From NCBI RefSeq assembly GCF_001462205.1, contig NZ_LKIR01000121.1, positions 6,521 to 66,290 of the forward strand: DNA of 59,770 bases. Direction: 5' to 3'. This stretch comes from Haloparvum sedimenti. Lineage in GTDB: Archaea > Halobacteriota > Halobacteria > Halobacteriales > Haloferacaceae. Positions 51,284 to 59,770 of the stretch are shown in pieces. The notes below the pieces were generated by a model that searched no databases, had not been told where the DNA came from, and was given only the letters and a program-made list of their open reading frames with translations. Position numbers and translations under genes: made by a program. Positions within the stretch are counted from its first letter, which is position 1. Each line of letters begins with the position of its first letter.

Positions 51284-52368
51284 CGCGGATCACCCCCGGC
51301 GGTCGCCCGTCGTGCGGCGTCATCGGGAGGGCGGACCGCGGCAGTCGAGCCGGTCTCGGCGTCTCCGTCCGAGAGACGGAGCGTCTCGAAGGGGATCTCG
51401 TCGCCGTCGATCCGGACGGTGGTCCCGGTGCGGTCCGCCTCTATCACCACGTCGGCGTCCGCGTCCGGCACCGCACCGCGGGGGGTCCGCGCCAGCAGTT
51501 CGAGCAGGCGCCGACGGCTGTCGGGTCCGCCGTCGGTCGAGACGCGACCGTTCGGGACCGCGACGTCGACGGGAACGCCGTCGTCCAACAGCGCCAGCGC
51601 GACGCTCGCGACCGCGCTCGCGAGGTCGTCCGCGCCGTCGCCGCGCGCGCCGCCGCGTATCGAGACGCGGCGCTGGTCGGTCTCGGCGGCGAACTCGTTG
51701 ACGATCAGGTCGTCACGCTTGGCGGTCGCCGCCCAGTTCACGTCCCGGAGCGCGTCGCCGCGCGCGTACTCGCGCAGGCGGTCGAACTCGTTGCGCTGTC
51801 GACTCGCGCCGAGCGCGTCCTCGCGGTAGAGCTCCCGGCGGAACCACCCGACGACGGGGTGGCGCTCGGGATACACCAGCACCGACTCCGTGCCGCGGCA
51901 GAGCAGGTCGCGCTCCAGCAACCCGAACACGTCCGTCGCGGACAGCGTGACGGGCCCGAGCGTCCGGTCGCCGCGGGCCTCGTAGGTCACTTCGTACCGG
52001 ACCGGCTCCGCGCCCACCGTCGCGCGCGTCGGCGCCTCGGGACCGGCGAGACCCTCGCCGAGGTCGTCGCGGACCGTCGCCACGAAGGGGGCGTCGAGCG
52101 CCTCGCGGAGCGCGTCGCCGTCGCCGAAACGCAGGACGACCTCGTGAGTCGTGCCGACGAAGTCGTCGGGCGGGAGCCGGCGGCGGACGCTCGGCGCGTC
52201 GAGCCGCGAGAGCTGGACCGCGGCGGCGACGAGCGCGACGACGCCGGGGAGCACGACCGCGTTCAGCGAGCGCGCGCCCGACAGCGCCGCCATGCCGAAC
52301 CCGACGGCGACGATACCGAGGACGACGCGACCGCGGCGCGTGAGCCGGAGGTCCGAGAGGGCGGCCAT
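51280..52368 (-). CDS. DUF58-domain membrane protein
   Basis: The product is 362 aa. Two hydrophobic helices lie near residues 15-50, then a beta-rich middle. The DUF58 hallmark reads NEFDRLREYARGDALRDVNW, then AATAKRDDLIVNEF. DUF58 resembles a von Willebrand A fold and accompanies MoxR ATPases. It lies between the MoxR gene (4 bp away) and the transglutaminase gene (ATGA overlap). Confidence 0.9.
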   Translation of the reverse strand: MAALSDLRLTRRGRVVLGIVAVGFGMAALSGARSLNAVVLPGVVALVAAAVQLSRLDAPSVRRRLPPDDFVGTTHEVVLRFGDGDALREALDAPFVATVRDDLGEGLAGPEAPTRATVGAEPVRYEVTYEARGDRTLGPVTLSATDVFGLLERDLLCRGTESVLVYPERHPVVGWFRRELYREDALGASRQRNEFDRLREYARGDALRDVNWAATAKRDDLIVNEFAAETDQRRVSIRGGARGDGADDLASAVASVALALLDDGVPVDVAVPNGRVSTDGGPDSRRRLLELLARTPRGAVPDADADVVIEADRTGTTVRIDGDEIPFETLRLSDGDAETGSTAAVRPPDDAARRATAGGDPR

Positions 52369-52372
52369 CGGC

Positions 52373-53404
52373 TCACTCTACGGCCACCGAATCGAGCGCG
52401 CTCGCGACCACGTCCGCGCCCGTCCGTGAGCCGGACTCCGGCCTGATGCGGTGTGCGAGCACGGTCGGCGCCTCTCCCTGCACGTCGTCGGGGATCACGT
52501 AGTCGCGGCCGTCGAGGACGGCCCGGGCCTGTGCGGTCCGCAGGAGGGCGATGCTCCCGCGGGGGCTCGCGCCGAGGGCGGCGTGTTCGCGGGTGTAGGC
52601 GGTCAGCCGGGAGACGTACGACCGCACCGGCTCCGTCGCCTCCACGCTCGCGACCGTCTCGCGGGCGCGCCGGAGGTCCTCGACGGTCGCGACGGGCTCC
52701 AGCGACTCGACGGGATGCTCGCCGGCGGGGCGGCCCGTTCCGTCTCGGCCCTCCCCGTCTCGATCCCTTCCGATGCGGTCGCCGGAGACCCGGTCGAGGA
52801 TCTCCGCCTCCTCGTCCGGGCTCGGATAGCCGAGCCGGAGCTTCTTGGTGAACCGATCGATCTCCGCGACAGGAAGCTCGTAGGTCCGCCCCGGCTCCAC
52901 GTCGTTCTGTGTCGCGATCACGCAGAAGGGGTCGGGAAGCTCGCGGGTGACGCCGTCGGTGGTCACCTGCCGCTCCTCCATCGCCTCCAGCAGCGCGGAC
53001 TGCGTCTTCGGCGGCGCGCGGTTTATCTCGTCGCCGAGGACGACGTTCGCGAAGACGGGACCGGGCTGGAAGTCGAACTCGCTGGTACGCTGGTTGAACA
53101 CGTTCACGCCGGTCACGTCGGAGGGGAGCAGGTCCGGCGTGAACTGGACGCGCTTGAACGAGCAGTCGACGGAGGCGGCGATCGCCTTCGCCAGCGTCGT
53201 CTTTCCGACGCCGGGCACGTCCTCGATCAGGAGGTGCCCGCGCGCGAGGATCGTGACGAGGATGTGCTCGACGGCGTCGTGTTTCCCGACGATCACCGAC
53301 TCGACGCTGTCGACGATCCGGTCGGCCAGCGCGGCCGCCTCGTCGGTCGCGAGCGGCGTTCGACGGGCGAGACCGCCGTCGGATGCGTCCGTGGCGTCAG
53401 TCAT
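52373..53404 (-). CDS. MoxR-family AAA+ ATPase
   Basis: The product is 343 aa. Walker A is GVGKT at 65-69 (EDVPGVGKTTLA) and Walker B is VVLGDEINRA with D125-E126; sensor and lid regions follow (LPDPFCVIATQND). MoxR proteins are chaperone-like ATPases that mature or load partner proteins, often vWA-fold ones such as DUF58. A short Gly/Asp-rich insert at about 208-225 interrupts the small-domain linker. First gene of the three-gene operon. Confidence 0.93.
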   Translation of the reverse strand: MTDATDASDGGLARRTPLATDEAAALADRIVDSVESVIVGKHDAVEHILVTILARGHLLIEDVPGVGKTTLAKAIAASVDCSFKRVQFTPDLLPSDVTGVNVFNQRTSEFDFQPGPVFANVVLGDEINRAPPKTQSALLEAMEERQVTTDGVTRELPDPFCVIATQNDVEPGRTYELPVAEIDRFTKKLRLGYPSPDEEAEILDRVSGDRIGRDRDGEGRDGTGRPAGEHPVESLEPVATVEDLRRARETVASVEATEPVRSYVSRLTAYTREHAALGASPRGSIALLRTAQARAVLDGRDYVIPDDVQGEAPTVLAHRIRPESGSRTGADVVASALDSVAVE

Positions 53405-53738
53405 GTGGAAACCCGCGGCTGTCGGCCGTCACGGCCGGCCAGATAAAACGATTGTGGGGGACTCACACGGACCGTGGTTCTCGGTGGCACGTGCCCCGCG
53501 GTAAGGGTTCCGACTACCTAAGGGTGCGGTTCGGCCCCGTGCGCGCACGACCGTGGTCCGGCCTGAGCGACGGCGGGCGCCCGGTCGCGGACGCGACCCA
53601 CGAACGAGGCGATCTCGACCGCGATTGAGAGATAGAAATACAGAAACGTGGATCGAATTGGGGGCGATCGCCGCCTCGGGAACGCGTCCGAACGGCCGCG
53701 ATAACAAAACATTAGGTACGGGGCCCGTAGTTGCGCAC
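53405..53738. other. Divergent region between moxR and gcvT
   Basis: These 334 bases contain no credible gene. Near moxR lies a TATA box at 53442-53448. Two direct repeats of TAAGGGT occur at 53502-53508 and 53519-53525. 53628-53660 is AT-rich, and 53704-53716 (ACAAAACATTAGG) is the likeliest gcvT promoter, about 27 bp before the ATG. Confidence 0.55.
53442..53448 (-). promoter_or_regulatory. TATA box of the moxR operon
   Basis: The minus strand reads TTTTATC about 41 bp upstream of ATG 53404, implying a leader of roughly 12-15 nt. Confidence 0.5.
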
Positions 53739-54968
53739 ATGGCCCGACGGAAGCCGCCGCTGCACGCGGTTCACGAGGACCGTGGCGCTCGCTTCACGGA
53801 CTTCGGCGGGTGGGACATGCCGGTGGAGTTCGACTCCATCCGCACGGAACACTCGGCGGTCCGCGAGGCGGCCGGCATCTTCGACGTCTCCCACATGGGG
53901 GAGGTCGAGGTCGCCGGACCGGACGCCACGACCCTGATGCAGCGGCTGACGACGAACGACGTGACCGCGCTCGACCCGGGCGACTCCCAGTACGCGGCGA
54001 TCACCGACGCGGAGGGGGTCATGCACGACGACACCGTCGTCTATCGGCTCCCCGACGGGACGCCCGCGGGCGAGGCGGCCGACGGCCGGGTCGCGGCCGG
54101 TCGGAACGGCGACGAGCCGGCGTACCTGTTCATCCCGAACGCGGGCCACGACGACGAGGCGTACGCGCGCTGGGTCGAGTACCGCGACGAGCACGCGCTC
54201 GACGCCGACGTGGAGCTGACGACCGGGGAGTGGGCGATGGTCGCGGTGCAGGGCCCCGACGCGCCCGAACTGCTGTTCGAAGCGACCGAGGTCGGCTCCG
54301 AGGGCATCGAGAGCACCGCGGGCGGCGCCGACGCCGCGGCGGTGCGCGACCTCTCGAAGTTCGAGGCGACCCACGCCGCGGTCGCGGGCGTCGAGAGCTG
54401 GGTGGCCCGCACGGGCTACACCGGCGAGGCCGGCTTCGAAGTGCTCTGTCCGACCCCCGACGCGGAGGCGGTCTGGGACGCGTTCGACTGCCAGCCCTGC
54501 GGGCTCGGCGCCCGCGACACGCTCCGCATGGAGGCCGGCTTCCTCCTGTCCGGGCAGGACTTCGACCCCGACGAGGAGCCACGGACCCCCTACGAGGCCC
54601 GCATCGGCTTCGCGGTGAAGCTCGACACGGAGTTCGTCGGCCGTGACGCCCTCGAACGACAGAAGGAGGAGGGCGTCGACGAGAAGTTCGTCGGCGTCCG
54701 CCTCCTCGACCGCGGCGTCCCGCGCGGCGGCTACGCGGTGACGGACGGGCCGGGCGGCGACGCGGACGATGCCGAGGACGGCGAGGAGACGACCGGCGCG
54801 GAGATCGGTCACCTCACCTCCGGCACGATGAGCCCGACGCTGAACGAGCCCATCGGGCTGGGCTACCTGCGGAGCGAGTACGCGAACGCGGGCGACCGCG
54901 TCGGCGTGGTGGTCCGCGGCGAGGAGAAGCGCGCGGAAGTTGTGATCCCTCCCTTTATCGACACATGA
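53739..54968 (+). CDS. gcvT: Aminomethyltransferase, glycine cleavage T-protein
   Basis: The product is 409 aa, somewhat longer than bacterial GcvT (about 360) because of acidic inserts near residues 110-128 and 340-355. Characteristic segments are [45 protein letters not shown] and [20 protein letters not shown]. It moves the methylene carbon from H-protein to tetrahydrofolate (or an analogue), releasing ammonia. ATG 53739 begins [20 protein letters not shown]. It overlaps gcvH by 4 bp. Confidence 0.94.
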   Translation: MARRKPPLHAVHEDRGARFTDFGGWDMPVEFDSIRTEHSAVREAAGIFDVSHMGEVEVAGPDATTLMQRLTTNDVTALDPGDSQYAAITDAEGVMHDDTVVYRLPDGTPAGEAADGRVAAGRNGDEPAYLFIPNAGHDDEAYARWVEYRDEHALDADVELTTGEWAMVAVQGPDAPELLFEATEVGSEGIESTAGGADAAAVRDLSKFEATHAAVAGVESWVARTGYTGEAGFEVLCPTPDAEAVWDAFDCQPCGLGARDTLRMEAGFLLSGQDFDPDEEPRTPYEARIGFAVKLDTEFVGRDALERQKEEGVDEKFVGVRLLDRGVPRGGYAVTDGPGGDADDAEDGEETTGAEIGHLTSGTMSPTLNEPIGLGYLRSEYANAGDRVGVVVRGEEKRAEVVIPPFIDT

Positions 54969-55348
54969 GCTTCGAGACTCCCGACGACCGACGGTATCTG
55001 GAATCGCACGAGTGGACGACGACGGACGGCGACGCCGTCCGGTTCGGCATCTCCGACTTCGCACAGGACGAGCTCGGCGACGTGGTGTTCGTCGAGCTGC
55101 CCGACGCCGGCGACGAGGTGACCGCCGGCGAGGAGTTCGGCGTCGTCGAGTCGATCAAGGCCGTCTCGGACGTGTACGCGCCCGTCTCCGGCGAGGTCGT
55201 CGCGGTCAACGAGGACCTCTTCGACGCGCCGGAGCTGCTCAATCAGGACCCCTACGGGGAGGGCTGGCTGATCGAGGTGGAGCCGGCCGCGGACGCCGAC
55301 TTCGACGCCCTGCTCTCGCCCGACGACTACCGCGACCAGATCGAATGA
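54965..55348 (+). CDS. gcvH: Glycine cleavage H-protein
   Basis: The product is 127 aa. The lipoyl-lysine is K65 in [19 protein letters not shown]. It carries the aminomethyl group between P-, T- and L-proteins. The ATG overlaps the gcvT stop in ATGA, and gcvPA follows after 25 bp. Confidence 0.96.
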   Translation: MSFETPDDRRYLESHEWTTTDGDAVRFGISDFAQDELGDVVFVELPDAGDEVTAGEEFGVVESIKAVSDVYAPVSGEVVAVNEDLFDAPELLNQDPYGEGWLIEVEPAADADFDALLSPDDYRDQIE

Positions 55349-55373
55349 CGACCGGAACCAACGGGGGACGCCG

Positions 55374-56717
55374 ATGAGCGGCCGCGACTACGGACAGAAG
55401 GCCGGGAGTCCGTACGCGCCCCACACGGACGCGGAGACGGCCGCGATGCTCGAGGCGGTCGGCGCCGACGACGAAGGCGACCTGTTCGACATCCCGGACG
55501 CGGTCGCGTTCGACGGCGAGTTCGGCATCCCCGCGCGCTCCGAGCGCGAGATCCGCGCCGAGCTCCGCGAGACGCTCGCGGACAACGACGACCTCACCGA
55601 GTTCCTCGGCCGGGGTCACTACTCCCACTACGTCCCGAGCGTCGTCGACCACCTCGCGGACCGCGCGGAGTTCCTGACCAGCTACACGCAGTACCAGCCG
55701 GAGATCGCGCAGGGGTTCCTGCAGGCGCTCTTCGAGTACCAGTCGATGCTGGTGGAGCTGACGGGGCTCGGCATCGCCAACTGCTCGATGTACGACGCGG
55801 CGACGGCGCTGGGCGAGGCGGCCACGCTCGCGGACCGCGTGCGCTCCACGAGCGGCGACGTGGTGCTCGTCCCCGAACAGCTCCGCGAGGGGAAGCGCTC
55901 GGTGCTCGCGAACTACTGCGACGGCGCGGACCTCGCCGTCGAGACGTACCCGATGGCGGACGGCAACGTCGACCTCGACGCGCTCCGCGAGCGCGCGGGA
56001 GAGGACGTGGTCATGGTGTACGCCGAGAACCCGACCGTCCGGGGCTGCATCGAGGAGCAGCTCGCCGACGTGGGCGCGGTGGCCGACGAGGCGGACGCGC
56101 TGTTCGTGCTCGGCTCCGACGCCGTGGCGCTGTCGGTGCTGGAGGAGCCCGCCACGGTCGGCGCCGACGTGGTGGTCGGCGAGGCCGGCGCCCTCGGGCT
56201 CCCGGCCGCCTACGGCATGGGCCTCGGGCTGTTCGCCTGCCGCGAGGAGTTCCTCCGGCAGGTGCCGGGCCGGCTGGTAGGCGCCAGCGAGGACGCCACC
56301 GACCGGCGCGCGTACACGCTGACGCTCCAGACGCGCGAACAGCACATCCGGAAGGAGCGCGCCACCTCGAACATCTGCACCAATCAGGCGTGGGTGGCGC
56401 TTCGTGCAGCGATGCACGCCGCGCACCTCGGCCCCTCGGGGCTCGTCGAACTCGCCAACGACTGCGTTCGCGAGGCGACCGACCTCGCGGAGCGCATCGA
56501 CGACCTCTCGGGCTACGGCGCGCCGGTCCACGACCGCCACCACCTCCGGGAGTTCGCGGTCCGGACCGACCAGCCCGCGGCCGCGGTCGCCGACGAGGTG
56601 GAGGCGGCCGGTTTCGCGGTCCACACGATCGGCGACCACCTGCTGCAGGTGTGCGTCACCGACCTGAACGCGGACGCGGCCGACGAACTGGTCGCGGCCC
56701 TGGAGGCGGCAGCATGA
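55374..56717 (+). CDS. gcvPA: Glycine decarboxylase P-protein subunit 1
   Basis: The product is 447 aa. It begins with a short lead and the P-protein segment [20 protein letters not shown], then [40 protein letters not shown] and the conserved [20 protein letters not shown]. In archaea and many bacteria the P-protein is split into two subunits; this is the alpha-like half without the PLP lysine. It overlaps gcvPB by 4 bp. Confidence 0.95.
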   Translation: MSGRDYGQKAGSPYAPHTDAETAAMLEAVGADDEGDLFDIPDAVAFDGEFGIPARSEREIRAELRETLADNDDLTEFLGRGHYSHYVPSVVDHLADRAEFLTSYTQYQPEIAQGFLQALFEYQSMLVELTGLGIANCSMYDAATALGEAATLADRVRSTSGDVVLVPEQLREGKRSVLANYCDGADLAVETYPMADGNVDLDALRERAGEDVVMVYAENPTVRGCIEEQLADVGAVADEADALFVLGSDAVALSVLEEPATVGADVVVGEAGALGLPAAYGMGLGLFACREEFLRQVPGRLVGASEDATDRRAYTLTLQTREQHIRKERATSNICTNQAWVALRAAMHAAHLGPSGLVELANDCVREATDLAERIDDLSGYGAPVHDRHHLREFAVRTDQPAAAVADEVEAAGFAVHTIGDHLLQVCVTDLNADAADELVAALEAAA

Positions 56718-58147
56718 TCTACGACCAGGCCAGCTACACGCGCGAGGAGGAGGCACAGCACGAGCCGCTGCTGTCGGAGAAGGACGAGACGACCGTCGAC
56801 GTGCGTGAGGAGTCGCCGCTCCCCGAGGAGCTCACGCGGGACGAGGTGACCCTGCCGGAGCTCTCCGAGCCGGAGATCGCGCGGCACTACACCCGGCTCT
56901 CGCAGATGAACTGGGCCATCGACGCCGGCGCCTACCCGCTCGGCTCCTGCACGATGAAGTACAACCCCAAGTTCACCGAGGACGTGGCCGCCAACCCCGA
57001 CGGCGCGGTCCACCCCGACCGCTCCTCGCGGTCGGTGCAGGGGACGCTCGAAGTGCTCTACGGCCTCCAGGAGTACCTCGCGGAGATCGGCGGCATGGAC
57101 GCCGTCACGCTCCAGCCGCCCGCGGGCGCGGCCGGCGAGTTCACCGGCATCCGCGTCGCGAAGGCGTACCACGAGGCGAACGGCGAGGGGAACCGCAGCG
57201 AGGTGATCGTCCCCGCCTCCGCGCACGGGACGAACTTCGCGACCGCGGCCCTTGCGGGGTACGACGTGGTCGAGCTCCCCTCCGACGAGGACGGGCGCGT
57301 CGACCTCGACGCGCTGGAGGCGGCCGTCTCCGAGGACACCGCGGCGCTCATGCTGACGAACCCCAACACCGTCGGCCTCTTCGAGCGCGACATTACCGAG
57401 ATCGCCGAGATCGTCCACGGCGCCGGCGGGCTGCTCTACTACGACGGCGCGAACCTCAACGCGCTGCTCGGGCGCGGCCGCCCCGGCGACATGGGCTTCG
57501 ACGTGATGCACTACAACGTCCACAAGACGTTCGCGACGCCCCACGGTGGCGGCGGGCCGGGCGCGGGCCCGGTCGGCGTGGTCGACGAGCTCGCGGAGTT
57601 CCTCCCGACTCCGCGCGTCCGCGAGACGGAGTCCGGTTCCGGCTACGAGCGCTTCGAGCCCGAGCGGACCATCGGGAAGGTCCAGGGCTTCGAGGGCAAC
57701 TGGCTCGTCCTGATCAAGGCGTACGCCTACATCGCCCGGCTCGGCGACGAGGGGCTCGCGGACGCCGCGGCGAAGGCCGTGCTCAACGCGAACTACCTCG
57801 GCGAGCGGTTGGACCTGGAGATCCCGTACGGCCCCTACCACCACGAGTTCGCGGCGACCTCGGGCGACCGCGACGCCGCCGACGTGGCGAAGCGGATGCT
57901 CGACTACGGCGTCCACCCGCCGACGACGAAGTGGCCCGAGATGGTTCACAACGCCATGCTGACGGAGCCGACCGAGATCGAGAACAAGTCGTCGCTGGAC
58001 GACCTCGCGACGGCGTTCAACCGCGCGTTCGCTGACGACGACGAGACGCTCGAGAACGCCCCGAATCGCACGACCGCGGCCCGCATCGACCAGACGTCCG
58101 CGGCGCGAAACCCGCGGCTGTCGTGGCAGGCGCTCGACGGCGAGTGA
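56714..58147 (+). CDS. gcvPB: Glycine decarboxylase P-protein subunit 2 (PLP-binding)
   Basis: The product is 477 aa from ATG 56714. The PLP-binding lysine is K271 in [20 protein letters not shown]; the cofactor region also includes [12 protein letters not shown]. With GcvPA it decarboxylates glycine and loads the aminomethyl group on H-protein. The lpd gene for the L-protein is not in this window. The stop overlaps a GTG start of the transporter gene. Confidence 0.96.
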   Translation: MIYDQASYTREEEAQHEPLLSEKDETTVDVREESPLPEELTRDEVTLPELSEPEIARHYTRLSQMNWAIDAGAYPLGSCTMKYNPKFTEDVAANPDGAVHPDRSSRSVQGTLEVLYGLQEYLAEIGGMDAVTLQPPAGAAGEFTGIRVAKAYHEANGEGNRSEVIVPASAHGTNFATAALAGYDVVELPSDEDGRVDLDALEAAVSEDTAALMLTNPNTVGLFERDITEIAEIVHGAGGLLYYDGANLNALLGRGRPGDMGFDVMHYNVHKTFATPHGGGGPGAGPVGVVDELAEFLPTPRVRETESGSGYERFEPERTIGKVQGFEGNWLVLIKAYAYIARLGDEGLADAAAKAVLNANYLGERLDLEIPYGPYHHEFAATSGDRDAADVAKRMLDYGVHPPTTKWPEMVHNAMLTEPTEIENKSSLDDLATAFNRAFADDDETLENAPNRTTAARIDQTSAARNPRLSWQALDGE

Positions 58148-59040
58148 GCGGACGCGGCTTCGCGGTCGGGCCCCTCGTCGCCGCCGCGCTGTGGGGCGGG
58201 ATGTACGTCGTCAGCAAGTGGGGGTTCGAGACGATCCCGCCGCTGACGCTGAGCTTCCTGCGGCTCGCGGTCGGCGCCGCGACGCTGCTGGTCGTCGTAC
58301 GCGTCGCCTCGCCGTCGCGGTCGTTCAGCCGGCGCGAGTGGGCTCAGTTCGCGGGGCTGGGCGCGATGGTCGCGCTCACCATCGTCTCGCAGTTCGTCGG
58401 CACGGACCTCACGACCGCGAGTCAGGGGTCGTTGTTGACGGTGCTGACGCCGCTTTTCACGCTCGCGTTCGGCGTGGCCGCCTTCGGCGAGGAGGCGGGC
58501 CCCAGAAAGCTCGCCGGCATGGGGCTGGCGGCGCTCGGGACGCTGTTCGTGCTCGCGGGGCAGTACGACCTGACCGCGATCCCGGCAGGCAACCGGACCG
58601 GGGTCGTGTTCCTCCTGCTCGCGAGCGCCGGCTGGGCCGCCTACACGGTGTGGGGCAAGCCGCTGGTTCGGCGCTACTCGGCGCTGGAGACGGCGACCTA
58701 CTCCACCCTCTTCGCGGTGCCCATGAGCGCGGTGCTGGTCCCGTGGGAGCTGGCGACGACCGGCGTCGAGCTCTCGGCGATCCCGATCACCCCGGCGCTG
58801 GTCGCGGCGGTGCTGTACCTCGGCGTGCTCAGCACCGCCGGCGCGTGGTACGCCTGGTACAAGGGGCTGGAGTACGTCGACGCCGGCACCGTCGCGGTGT
58901 TCTTCTTCGCGCAGCCGGTCGTCGGCGCGGCGCTCGGCGCGCTCCTTTTGGACGAGCCGGTCGGGCTCGGCATGGCCGCCGGCGGCGCGGTGATGTTCGC
59001 GGGGATCTACCTCGTCTCGACGGGCGACGCGGCGGCGTGA
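58144..59040 (+). CDS. DMT-superfamily (EamA) transporter
   Basis: The product is 298 aa with ten hydrophobic helices in two EamA repeats. The first helix starts after SGRGFAVGP. Signature segments are SQGSLLTVLTPLFTLAFGVA and YKGLEYVDAGTVAVFFFAQP. GTG 58144 overlaps the gcvPB stop (GTGA), indicating coupling; the frame's earlier GTG at 58123 lies within gcvPB. It may move an amino acid or metabolite linked to glycine, but the substrate is unknown. Confidence 0.85.
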   Translation: MSGRGFAVGPLVAAALWGGMYVVSKWGFETIPPLTLSFLRLAVGAATLLVVVRVASPSRSFSRREWAQFAGLGAMVALTIVSQFVGTDLTTASQGSLLTVLTPLFTLAFGVAAFGEEAGPRKLAGMGLAALGTLFVLAGQYDLTAIPAGNRTGVVFLLLASAGWAAYTVWGKPLVRRYSALETATYSTLFAVPMSAVLVPWELATTGVELSAIPITPALVAAVLYLGVLSTAGAWYAWYKGLEYVDAGTVAVFFFAQPVVGAALGALLLDEPVGLGMAAGGAVMFAGIYLVSTGDAAA

Positions 59041-59084
59041 CGGTCCCCTCGGAGGTCGGCGTCGCCGGTCGGGCCGACGCCCGG

Positions 59085-59090
59085 CTTTAA
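59085..59090 (+). promoter_or_regulatory. TATA box of the 77-aa protein gene
   Basis: CTTTAA, 26-31 bp upstream of ATG 59116, the leaderless distance. Confidence 0.5.
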
Positions 59091-59115
59091 GCGGATCCGC
59101 TCGCAAGGAGCGCCC

Positions 59116-59349
59116 ATGGACGAGGTGGACCTCGACGAACTGGTGTCGTCTTTGACCCCGCGCGAGGAGAACCGGACGATCAAGACCTACCAGAACACGG
59201 TGGCGGTCGCGTGCCCGGCCTGCGAGGAGCCGTTCGACGACCTCGTCGTCTGCAAGGAGAACCCGACGAGCCTCAACCTCTCCCAGCAGCTCGACTTCTG
59301 CGTCGGCACCGAGGACGGGCAGGCGCTCATCTTCACGCACAAGAAGTAG
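59116..59349 (+). CDS. Small conserved-looking cysteine protein
   Basis: The product is 77 aa. It begins MDEVDLDELVSSLTPREENR. A CPACEEPFDDLVVC segment gives C33-x2-C36 and C46, and a fourth Cys occurs at 62, which could bind zinc. The middle reads TSLNLSQQLDFCVGTEDGQA. A TATA box at the leaderless distance supports it as a gene. Family not recognised; similar miniproteins are common in haloarchaea. Confidence 0.75.
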   Translation: MDEVDLDELVSSLTPREENRTIKTYQNTVAVACPACEEPFDDLVVCKENPTSLNLSQQLDFCVGTEDGQALIFTHKK

Positions 59350-59654
59350 GGCCGCGAGACGCGCTGCGGTGCAGGGCGGTCGCGGTGCAGGGCGGTCGCG
59401 GTGCAGGGCGGTCGCGGTGCAGGGCGGTCGCGGTGCAGGGCGGCCGCAATGACCGAATCGGCGCGTGCCGTGTCCCGCGAAGAGCGAGGAAACTCGTGAG
59501 TCGCGACCCGCGACTGCAGTCAGCCGGACCGTCTCACGACGGCCGGACGAGCGACTGGAGTTTTCCGGGTAGTGCCGGTCCCAGAAGCAGAAGCAGGAGC
59601 AGCGTCCGAGACGGGGACCGAAACGTCCCGGGCCCGGACGCTCCACGTCGCGTT
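59350..59654. other. Intergenic region with tandem repeat
   Basis: No credible gene is seen in these 305 bases. It holds the tandem repeat at 59366-59445, then sequence resembling the flank of repeat copy 1 (reverse orientation, around 59441-59470) and a CCGGGTAGTGC motif near 59567 also seen, with one change, near 34275. Confidence 0.5.
59366..59445 (+). repeat. Five-copy 16-bp tandem repeat
   Basis: Five head-to-tail copies of GCGGTGCAGGGCGGTC; four are identical, and the last ends GGCC instead of GGTC. The unit resembles the tandem part of the intergenic repeat family at 42985-43024 read on the other strand. Confidence 0.95.
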
Positions 59655-59770
59655 TCAGGGCCAGTCGTCCCGCGTCGACTCCGCCGATTCCTCTTCCTCG
59701 GGCTCCTCGCCCGCGAGCGTCCAGCCCGCCGCCTCCGCGGCGGCCTCGACGTCGAGGAACTCCCAGCCGG
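59655..59770 (-). CDS. C-terminal end of a protein cut by the window edge
   Basis: Reading leftwards from the edge gives 37 codons in one frame before TGA at 59657-59655. The product part is GWEFLDVEAAAEAAGWTLAG, an acidic Glu/Ser run, then the end TRDDWP. The composition is typical haloarchaeal protein, so a real gene is likely. Too little remains to name it. Confidence 0.5.
   Translation of the reverse strand, partial: GWEFLDVEAAAEAAGWTLAGEEPEEEESAESTRDDWP

Noticed and set aside
59366-59445. CRISPR array
   Set aside because: Units are adjacent without spacers, only 16 bp long; a simple tandem repeat.

Overview
The window comes from a haloarchaeon. GC content is very high, and the predicted proteins are strongly acidic even in basic families such as ribosomal proteins. 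Many starts are leaderless, with a TATA-like box 26-29 bp upstream of the ATG, and ATGA or TGATG start/stop overlaps are common. A complete archaeal ribosomal-protein supercluster, a PGF-CTERM protein and a haloarchaeal-type isocitrate lyase fit the same origin. The genus cannot be fixed from sequence alone; the intergenic repeats remind me of Halorubrum and relatives, but that is an impression, not a result.

Region 1 (1-13204) is the least understood part. A 1201-aa tubulin/FtsZ-superfamily protein and a downstream membrane protein cut by the window edge point left. Pointing right from the same intergenic region are a membrane GTPase with an acidic insert inside its G domain, a 1167-aa largely coiled-coil protein with a C-terminal membrane hairpin, a membrane-anchored helical-repeat protein and an Mrr-type nuclease-fold domain fused to a polytopic membrane region. 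Together they look like a cytoskeletal or membrane-remodelling machine.

Region 2 (13258-27572, all minus strand) is a 25-gene translation and secretion operon: SPOUT methyltransferase, L3, L4, L23, L2, S19, L22, S3, L29, Rpp29 (RNase P), S17, L14, L24, S4e, L5, S14, S8, L6, L32e, L19e, L18, S5, L30, L15, SecY. Genes overlap or lie a few bases apart, and a T-tract follows SecY. S14 (59 aa) is included.

Region 3 (27573-53404) is ordinary accessory and housekeeping DNA. It carries tRNA-Gly(GCC), a MaoC-like hydratase, an FAD-dependent oxidoreductase, TspO, a siroheme nitrite/sulfite reductase, lipoproteins, zinc-ribbon miniproteins, oligoendopeptidase F, a sulfite-oxidase-fold molybdoprotein with membrane helices, squalene/phytoene synthase, a CitE-like lyase paired with isocitrate lyase, a TrpD2-like enzyme, a HAD hydrolase, a PGF-CTERM gluzincin protease, aSUI1, and a MoxR / DUF58 / transglutaminase operon. 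Four spacers carry members of one repeat family. Its two fullest copies form two perfect hairpins whose arms differ in sequence yet still pair.

Region 4 (53739-58147) is a glycine cleavage operon, gcvT-gcvH-gcvPA-gcvPB, with a DMT transporter translationally coupled behind it. A small protein, a five-copy 16-bp tandem repeat and the tail of a partial gene close the window.
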